Shown here piece after piece: positions 57,072 to 64,000 of a stretch of DNA of 64,000 nt. Within the stretch, counting starts at the first letter, position 1. Each line of letters starts with the position of its first letter. Under the pieces are notes generated by a model that worked only from the letters and a program-made list of their open reading frames with translations, was not told the DNA's origin and did not search any database. The position numbers were made by a program, and so were the translations under genes. The stretch comes from Streptomyces filamentosus (GTDB lineage: Bacteria > Actinomycetota > Actinomycetes > Streptomycetales > Streptomycetaceae). The stretch is from positions 62,001-126,000 of the forward strand of contig NZ_BNBE01000005.1 of assembly GCF_014654895.1 (NCBI RefSeq), in the 5' to 3' direction.

Positions 57072-58289
57072 CTACTCCGCGTGGGCCACCCGGAAGCGCA
57101 GCCCCGCCGCCCGCAGCCGGGCGATGAGGGCGTCGCCCATCGCCACCGCCGTCGTGACCTGGCCCGCCGTCTTCGGCAGCGGGTCCAGGGCGAGGCAGAG
57201 CGCCGACTCGGCGAGCATCTTCGCCGTTTCGTCGTACCCGGGGTCCCCGCCGGACACCTCGGTGAACACCCGCCGTCCGCCGCCCTCGCCGACGAAGCGG
57301 ACCGTGAACCAGCTGCGCGCCCGCCGCTCCGCCGACGGGCCCTCGCCCGCCCCGTAACGGTCCATCATCCAGCGCCGCACGGGCGGCAGTTGGGCCGCCG
57401 TGACGGTCGCGCCGAGCGCCGCCGTGCCGCCGAGCGCCATCGGGAGGGTCCTCACCGAGGCGTAGTGGCGGTAGCGGAAGTCGGGGCCGTACCGTGCGAG
57501 TGCGGCGGCCGAGCGGGCCACCACCTGCGGGTCCAGGGTGGGCAGCGGCAGCGCCCAGGTGCCCGTCTCGGTGCTGAACCGGGGCGCGCCGAGCGGCGCG
57601 CGGGCCCGGCGGCCCATCAACCGGGGCGTGTGCAGGCGGCGTTCGCGGGCGGCCCGGAGCATCTCCCGGCCGCGCCCGAAGGCGGTCAGGGCGGAGGCGA
57701 AGGTGCCGCCGGAGAAGACGGCACCGGCCCGGACGAAGCCGTCGATCCGCAGCGGCACGCCCTCCGGCAGCTGCTCCACGGTGAAGAGCACGCCCAGGTC
57801 GTGCGGGACCGAGTCGAAGCCGCAGGCGTGCACGAGCCGGGCGCCGGTCTCCCGGGCGCGGGCGTCGTGGCGGACGTACACGAGGTCGACGAACTCGGCC
57901 TCGCCGGTCAGGTCGAGGTAGTCGGTGCCGGCGTCCGCGCAGGCCGCGACCAGGCCCTCGCCGTACCAGACGTACGGACCGACGGTGGAGGCCACCACCC
58001 GCGCCGACCCGGCCAGCTCCCGCAGCGAGGCGGGGTCGCCGGAGTCGGCGACCAGCAGCGGCAGGCCGGCGAGGTGCGGCCGGTCCGCGGCGAGCCGGTC
58101 CCGCAGCGCCGCCAGCTTCGCGCGCGAGCGGCCGGCGAGGGCCCAGCGGCACCCGGCGGGGGCGTGCCCGGCCAGATACTCCGCGGTGAGCTCCCCGACG
58201 AACCCGGTCGCCCCGTAGAGGACCACGTCGTACGGCCGCGCCCCGGCACCCGGTCCGGTCTCCCGCCCCGCGTCCGCCCCTGTCTCCAT
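57072..58289 (-). CDS. Saccharopine-dehydrogenase-like oxidoreductase (trans-acting enoyl reductase type)
   Basis: The protein has 405 residues. The N-terminal Rossmann motif is DVVLYGATGFVGELTAEYL. RLVHACGFDSVPHDLGVLF, FVRAGAVFSGGTFASAL and the later YGAGEGPSAERRARSWF are typical of the actinobacterial group that includes mycobacterial trans-acting enoyl reductases for glycolipid synthesis. GGGAG precedes the ATG at 58289. It is divergent from the beta-oxidation-type operon and may share its regulatory sites. Confidence 0.85.
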   Translation of the reverse strand: METGADAGRETGPGAGARPYDVVLYGATGFVGELTAEYLAGHAPAGCRWALAGRSRAKLAALRDRLAADRPHLAGLPLLVADSGDPASLRELAGSARVVASTVGPYVWYGEGLVAACADAGTDYLDLTGEAEFVDLVYVRHDARARETGARLVHACGFDSVPHDLGVLFTVEQLPEGVPLRIDGFVRAGAVFSGGTFASALTAFGRGREMLRAARERRLHTPRLMGRRARAPLGAPRFSTETGTWALPLPTLDPQVVARSAAALARYGPDFRYRHYASVRTLPMALGGTAALGATVTAAQLPPVRRWMMDRYGAGEGPSAERRARSWFTVRFVGEGGGRRVFTEVSGGDPGYDETAKMLAESALCLALDPLPKTAGQVTTAVAMGDALIARLRAAGLRFRVAHAE

Positions 58290-58383
58290 CGAGCCCCACT
58301 CCCGTCGCCTGGTCGCGCGTCGTCACGTCCGGTCGCCGCGCCGTCGGCGGAGGATAGCGGACCGGCCCGCCCCACCGGATCTC

Positions 58384-58464
58384 CAAGCGCTTGCTCGGCC
58401 CGGGGGCTTGTGCCGAGTGGAACACGTTCCTAGCATCTTCGGTGTTACATCATTGGTGTCACAC
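58384..58464. promoter_or_regulatory. Three palindromes in the divergent region before the beta-oxidation-type operon
   Basis: Site 1, CAAGCGCTTG (58384-58393), lies in a context matching AnCAAGnnCTTGnT at 13 of 14 positions. Site 2, GGAAC-AC-GTTCC (58419-58430), resembles the AAC-N2-GTT core of KstR-like regulators. Site 3, GTGTTACA-N7-TGTCACAC (58442-58464), has one mismatch. All lie between the divergent genes, 15-95 bp before the CoA-transferase ATG. Confidence 0.6.
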
Positions 58465-58478
58465 ACTCTGGGGGCTCG

Positions 58479-59648
58479 ATGGACACGCGGCAGACCGAGC
58501 GGACGGGACCGCTCGCGGGCGTCCGGGTCGTGGAACTCGCCGGCATCGGCCCCGGGCCCTTCGCCGCCATGCTCCTCGCCGACCTCGGCGCCGACGTGGT
58601 CCGCGTCGACCGCCCCGGCGGCCCCGGCCTCGGCGTCGACCCGGCCAAGGACCTCACCAACCGCAACAAGCGCTCGGTCCTCCTCGACCTCAAGGCCCCC
58701 GGCGGCCCGGCCGCCATCCTCGACCTCGTCGAGCGCGCCGACGTCCTCGTCGAGGGATACCGCCCCGGCGTCGCCGAACGCCTCGGCGTCGGCCCCGCCG
58801 AGTGCCTCGCCCGCAACCCCCGGCTCGTCTACGGCCGGATGACCGGCTGGGGCCAGGACGGCCCGCTCGCCCACACCGCGGGACACGACATCGGCTACAT
58901 CGCCGTCACCGGCGCCCTCGGCATGATCGGACCCGACCCCGACGGCCCGCCGGCCGTCCCCGCCAACCTCGTCGGCGACTACGCGGGCGGCTCCCTCTAC
59001 CTCGTCATCGGCGTCCTCGCCGCCCTCCAGCACGCACGGACGCACGGCGAGGGACAGGTCGTCGACGCCGCCATCGTCGACGGCACCGCCCACCTCACCA
59101 GCATGATCCACGCCATGCTCGCCGCCGGCGGCTGGCAGGACCGGCGCGCCTCGAACCTCCTCGACGGCGGCTGCCCCTTCTACGGCGTCTACGCGACCTC
59201 CGACGGCGGCCACATGGCGGTCGGCGCCCTGGAACAGCGCTTCTACGCCGAGTTCGCCCGCCTCCTCGGCCTCCCCGACGCCGACGCCCTCCGGGGCGAC
59301 CTCGCCCGCTGGCCCGAGCTGCGCGAGGCCGTCGCCGCGCGCTTCCGGAGCCGTACGCGCGCGGAGTGGACCGAGGTCTTCGAGGGCACCGACGCCTGCG
59401 TCGCCCCGGTCCTCTCGCTCCGCGAGGCCCCCGCCCACCCGCACCTCGCGGCCCGCGCCACCTTCGCCGAGCACGGCGGCCTTGTCCAGCCCGCGCCCGC
59501 GCCCCGCTTCTCCGCCACCCCCGGCACCCTCCGTACCGGCCCCGCCCTGCCCGGCGCCCACACCGCCGAGGTCGTCCGCGACTGGGGCGTCCCCGCCCTG
59601 CACCCCGCCCAGGACGTCCCGCCCACCCAGGAGTCGAAGACCGCATGA
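58479..59648 (+). CDS. CoA-transferase / alpha-methylacyl-CoA racemase (CaiB/BaiF family)
   Basis: The protein has 389 residues. It has the CaiB/BaiF pattern: GPLAGVRVVELAGIGPGPFAAMLLADLGADVVRVDRP, NKRSVLLDLK and a catalytic-Asp region NLVGDYAGGSLYLVIGVL. Members either transfer CoA or racemise 2-methylacyl-CoA; the operon context favours a branched-chain or methylacyl substrate. The ATG at 58479 is close to three palindromic sites. Its stop codon overlaps the next start as ATGA. Confidence 0.88.
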   Translation: MDTRQTERTGPLAGVRVVELAGIGPGPFAAMLLADLGADVVRVDRPGGPGLGVDPAKDLTNRNKRSVLLDLKAPGGPAAILDLVERADVLVEGYRPGVAERLGVGPAECLARNPRLVYGRMTGWGQDGPLAHTAGHDIGYIAVTGALGMIGPDPDGPPAVPANLVGDYAGGSLYLVIGVLAALQHARTHGEGQVVDAAIVDGTAHLTSMIHAMLAAGGWQDRRASNLLDGGCPFYGVYATSDGGHMAVGALEQRFYAEFARLLGLPDADALRGDLARWPELREAVAARFRSRTRAEWTEVFEGTDACVAPVLSLREAPAHPHLAARATFAEHGGLVQPAPAPRFSATPGTLRTGPALPGAHTAEVVRDWGVPALHPAQDVPPTQESKTA

Positions 59649-60796
59649 AGCGCACGCTCTACACCGAGGACCACGAAGCCTTCCGGGCGGTCGTCCGCAC
59701 CTTCCTGGAGAAGGAGGTGCTGCCCCACTACGAGCAGTGGGAGAAGGACGGCATCGTCTCCCGCGAGGCGTGGCTCGCCGCCGGCCGCCAGGGCCTGCTC
59801 GGCCTCGCCGTCGAGGAGGAGCACGGCGGCGGGGGCAACCCCGACTTCCGGTACGCCTCCGTCCTCGCCGAGGAGTTCACCAGGGCCGCCGCCCCCGGCC
59901 TCGCCATCGGCCTGCACAACGACATCATCGGCCCCTACCTCACCAAGCTCGCCACCGAGGAGCAGCGCCGCCGCTGGCTGCCCGGCTTCTGCTCCGGCGA
60001 GATCGTCACCGCCATCGCGATGACCGAGCCCGGCGCCGGCTCCGACCTCCAGGGCATCCGCACCACCGCCGAGGACCACGGCGACCACTGGATCCTCAAC
60101 GGCTCCAAGACCTTCATCTCCAACGGCATCCTCGCCGACCTGGTGATCGTCGTCGCGAGGACCACCCCCGAGGGCGGCGCCCACGGCCTCTCCCTCCTCG
60201 TCGTCGAGCGCGGCATGGAGGGCTTCGAACGCGGCCGCAACCTCGACAAGATCGGCCAGAAGTCCCAGGACACCGCCGAACTCTTCTTCAAGGACGTCCG
60301 CGTCCCCAAGGAGAACCTCCTCGGCGAGCTGAACGGCGCCTTCGTCCACCTCATGACCAACCTCGCCCAGGAACGGCTCGCCATCGCCGTCGCGGGCATC
60401 GCGGGCGCCGAGCACCTCCTGGAGCTCACCACCCGCTACGTCAAGGAGCGCGAGGCCTTCGGCCGGCCGCTGGCCAAGCTCCAGCACGTGCGCTTCGAGA
60501 TCGCGGAGATGGCCACCGAGTGCGCCGTCACCCGCACCTTCGTCGACCGCTGCATCGCCGAGCACGCCGACCCGACCGGGCTCGGGCTCGACCCCGTCAA
60601 CGCCTCCATGGCCAAGTGGTGGGCGACCGAGCTCCAGAAGCGGGTCGCCGACCGCTGCCTGCAACTGCACGGCGGATACGGCTACATGAGCGAATTCCCG
60701 GTGGCCCGCGCCTTCACCGACGGCCGCATCCAGACCATCTACGGCGGCACGACGGAGATCATGAAGGAGATCATCGGCCGCTCCCTCCTCGGCTGA
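59645..60796 (+). CDS. Acyl-CoA dehydrogenase
   Basis: The protein has 383 residues. The domains follow in order: helical N-terminus, beta-barrel with IAMTEPGAGSDLQGI and LNGSKTFISNG, and helical C-terminus with REAFGRPLAKLQHVRFEIAEM. The base glutamate lies in YGGTTEIMKEIIGRSLL. It oxidises acyl-CoA to enoyl-CoA with FAD, passing electrons to ETF. The start overlaps the previous stop as ATGA, so it is translationally coupled. Confidence 0.93.
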   Translation: MKRTLYTEDHEAFRAVVRTFLEKEVLPHYEQWEKDGIVSREAWLAAGRQGLLGLAVEEEHGGGGNPDFRYASVLAEEFTRAAAPGLAIGLHNDIIGPYLTKLATEEQRRRWLPGFCSGEIVTAIAMTEPGAGSDLQGIRTTAEDHGDHWILNGSKTFISNGILADLVIVVARTTPEGGAHGLSLLVVERGMEGFERGRNLDKIGQKSQDTAELFFKDVRVPKENLLGELNGAFVHLMTNLAQERLAIAVAGIAGAEHLLELTTRYVKEREAFGRPLAKLQHVRFEIAEMATECAVTRTFVDRCIAEHADPTGLGLDPVNASMAKWWATELQKRVADRCLQLHGGYGYMSEFPVARAFTDGRIQTIYGGTTEIMKEIIGRSLLG

Positions 60797-60850
60797 GTCC
60801 CGCCCCTTCCCGCACCCCTCCGAGAAAACCCTCACCGTGAAAGGCTTCCC

Positions 60851-62065
<1,215 letters not shown>

Positions 62066-62104
62066 CCTCCCCGTCCGCACCCTTCAACCGGAGAAGCATC
62101 AGTC

Positions 62105-64000
62105 ATGAGCGAGAGCACCACCATCCGCTGGGAGCAGGACGACACGGGGATCGTCACCCTCGTCCTCGACGACCCGAACCAGTCCGCCAACACCATGAAC
62201 CAGGCGTTCCGCGCGTCGATCACGGCCGTCGCCGACCGCCTGGAGGCCGAGAAGGACTCGATCCGGGGCGTCATCTACACCTCCGCGAAGAAGACCTTCT
62301 TCGCCGGCGGCGACCTCAAGGACATGATCCAGGCGGGCCCCGAGCACGCCAAGGACATCTTCGACGCCGCGATGGACATGAAGCGCGCCCTGCGCCGCAT
62401 CGAGACCCTCGGCAAGCCGGTCGTCGCCGCCCTCAACGGCGCCGCCCTGGGCGGCGGTTACGAGATCGCGCTCGCCTCGCACCACCGGATCGCGCTGGAC
62501 GCGCCCGGCTCCAAGATCGGCCTCCCCGAGGTCACCCTCGGCCTGCTGCCCGGCGGTGGCGGCGTCACCCGCACGGTCCGCCTCATGGGCATCACCGACG
62601 CCCTCCTGAAGGTGCTCCTCCAGGGCACCCAGTACACGCCGAAGCGCGCCCTCGACAGCGGTCTGATCCACGAACTGGCGTCCACGCCTGAGGAGATGAT
62701 GGCCAAGGCCATCGCCTTCATCGACACGCACCCGGAGTCCGCCCAGCCCTGGGACGTCCCCGGGTACCGGATCCCCGGCGGCACCCCGTCGAACCCGAAG
62801 TTCGCCGCCAATCTGCCGGCCTTCCCCGCCAACCTGCGCAAGACGCTCAACGGCGCCCCCTACCCGGCCCCGCGCAACATCATGGCCGCCGCCGTCGAGG
62901 GCTCCCAGGTGGACTTCGAGACCGCGCAGGTCATCGAGTCCCGCTACTTCACCGAGCTGGTCACCGGCCAGACCGCGAAGAACATGATCCAGGCGTTCTT
63001 CTTCGACCTCCAGGCCGTCAACTCCGGCGCCAGCCGCCCCAAGGACGTCGAGAAGCGCCAGGTCCGCAAGGTCGCCGTGCTCGGCGCCGGCATGATGGGC
63101 GCCGGCATCGCCTACTCCTGCGCCCGCGCCGGCATCGAGGTCGTCCTCAAGGACGTCACCGACGAGGCCGCCGCCAAGGGCAGGGCGTACTCGGAGAAGC
63201 TCTGCGCCAAGGCCGTCTCCCGGGGCCGCACCACGCAGGAGAAGGCCGACGCCCTCCTCGCCCGGATCACCCCGACCTCCGACCCGCAGGCGCTGGCCGG
63301 CTGCGACGCGGTCATCGAGGCCGTCTTCGAGGACACCGCGCTCAAGCACAAGGTCTTCCAGGAGATCCAGCACGTCGTCGACGCCGACGCGCTGCTCTGC
63401 TCCAACACCTCCACCCTGCCGATCACCGTCCTCGCCGAGGGCGTGGAGCGCCAGGCCGACTTCATCGGCCTGCACTTCTTCTCCCCGGTCGACAAGATGC
63501 CGCTGGTCGAGATCATCAAGGGCGAGCGCACCGGCGACGAGGCCCTGGCCCGCGCCTTCGACCTGGTCCGCCAGATCAACAAGACGCCGATCGTCGTCAA
63601 CGACTCGCGAGGCTTCTTCACCTCGCGGGTCATCGGCCACTTCATCAACGAGGGCGTCGCCATGGTCGGCGAGGGCATCGAGCCCGCCTCCGTCGAGCAG
63701 GCCGCCGCCCAGGCCGGGTACCCGGCGAAGGTCCTCTCCCTCATGGACGAGCTGACCCTCACCCTCCCGCGCAAGATCCGCAACGAGACGAAGAAGGCGA
63801 TCGAGGACGAGGGCGGCACCTGGGTCACCCACCCCGGCGAGGTCGTCATCGACCGCATGGTCGACGAGTTCGGCCGCCCCGGCCGCAGCGGCGGCGCCGG
63901 CTTCTACGACTACGACGAGTCCGGCAAGCGCGGCAGGCTCTGGCCGGGCCTGCGCGAGCACTTCACCAGGCCCGGGTACGAGATCCCCTTCCGCGACATG
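62105..64000 (+). CDS. FadB-type fatty acid oxidation alpha subunit (partial)
   Basis: 632 codons are visible; the gene runs off the right edge, and perhaps 80-100 residues are missing compared with usual lengths of 710-730. The N-terminal enoyl-CoA hydratase domain has AALNGAALGGGYEIALASHHR and GLPEVTLGLLPGGGG. The 3-hydroxyacyl-CoA dehydrogenase domain begins near 320 with VAVLGAGMMGAGIAYSCARAG, then CSNTSTLPIT and GLHFFSPVDKMPLVEI. It hydrates enoyl-CoA and oxidises the 3-hydroxy product with NAD, then hands it to the thiolase encoded upstream. It lies 39 bp after the thiolase gene. Confidence 0.93.
   Translation, partial: MSESTTIRWEQDDTGIVTLVLDDPNQSANTMNQAFRASITAVADRLEAEKDSIRGVIYTSAKKTFFAGGDLKDMIQAGPEHAKDIFDAAMDMKRALRRIETLGKPVVAALNGAALGGGYEIALASHHRIALDAPGSKIGLPEVTLGLLPGGGGVTRTVRLMGITDALLKVLLQGTQYTPKRALDSGLIHELASTPEEMMAKAIAFIDTHPESAQPWDVPGYRIPGGTPSNPKFAANLPAFPANLRKTLNGAPYPAPRNIMAAAVEGSQVDFETAQVIESRYFTELVTGQTAKNMIQAFFFDLQAVNSGASRPKDVEKRQVRKVAVLGAGMMGAGIAYSCARAGIEVVLKDVTDEAAAKGRAYSEKLCAKAVSRGRTTQEKADALLARITPTSDPQALAGCDAVIEAVFEDTALKHKVFQEIQHVVDADALLCSNTSTLPITVLAEGVERQADFIGLHFFSPVDKMPLVEIIKGERTGDEALARAFDLVRQINKTPIVVNDSRGFFTSRVIGHFINEGVAMVGEGIEPASVEQAAAQAGYPAKVLSLMDELTLTLPRKIRNETKKAIEDEGGTWVTHPGEVVIDRMVDEFGRPGRSGGAGFYDYDESGKRGRLWPGLREHFTRPGYEIPFRDM

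Noticed and set aside
62099..63961. A 620-codon minus-strand frame over the FadB-type gene
   Set aside because: Same reason: no family resemblance, and the plus strand encodes a clear hydratase/dehydrogenase.

Overview
The window looks like a Streptomyces chromosome segment. Base composition is very high in G+C, many genes start with GTG and one with TTG, third codon positions are G/C-saturated, and several families typical of the genus are present (SsgA-like, WhiB, DUF397/XRE/ATP-binding trios, DUF5753, Methyltransf_19). I see no insertion sequence, prophage, integrase, rRNA or CRISPR. The one RNA gene is a tRNA-Leu(GAG). From memory only, not searched, the right half (DNA ligase and LigD-type polymerase, a WhiB protein, an SsgD-like protein, then a beta-oxidation operon) resembles the gene order around SCO6707 to SCO6732 of S. 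coelicolor.

Layout. 1-6.1 kb: a coupled pair at the left edge, a 24-bp tandem repeat, a GNAT acetyltransferase, a DUF5107 protein, a methyltransferase and a Tat-exported sulfite-oxidase-like enzyme. 6.2-10 kb: an aminotransferase-fold protein with no lysine at all, two metallo-beta-lactamase-fold hydrolases and a DedA protein. 10-20 kb: a holin/phosphodiesterase fusion, an APC permease, small exported proteins, an Abhydrolase_9 protein, LtrA, an XRE regulator and pterin dehydratase. 20-31 kb: a secreted FG-GAP protein, a His-rich methyltransferase, a ricin-type trefoil coupled to an aldo/keto reductase, a long-chain acyl-CoA synthetase, a LysR/SBF-transporter divergon, a thioredoxin-like ferredoxin and FdhD. 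31-36 kb: a KASIII-like synthase, a surface protein plus class F sortase, tRNA-Leu and an unrecognised membrane protein.

36-50 kb holds two whiJ/AbaA-type regulatory loci (36.5-38.8 kb and 48.4-50.2 kb), each with an inverted repeat in its control region. Between them lie a Methyltransf_19 protein, a GH4 glycosidase, a YchJ protein, an MFS exporter fused to a MarR-like domain, a divergent DNA ligase/LigD-polymerase pair, a WhiB protein and an acyl-ACP desaturase behind a 33-bp palindrome. 50-57 kb: an ABC-F ATPase with a long leader, SsgD-like protein, an Fe-S protein, a YCF48-like secreted protein, YciI, SUKH, endonuclease V, a 46-residue membrane protein and RidA. 57-64 kb: a saccharopine-dehydrogenase-like protein diverging from a CoA-transferase / acyl-CoA dehydrogenase / thiolase / FadB-type operon. 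Its last gene runs off the right edge.

A recurring theme is start-proximal promoters. At least twelve genes have a TANNNT box 6-8 nt before the start codon, the layout expected of leaderless Streptomyces mRNAs. This pattern decides several starts here.
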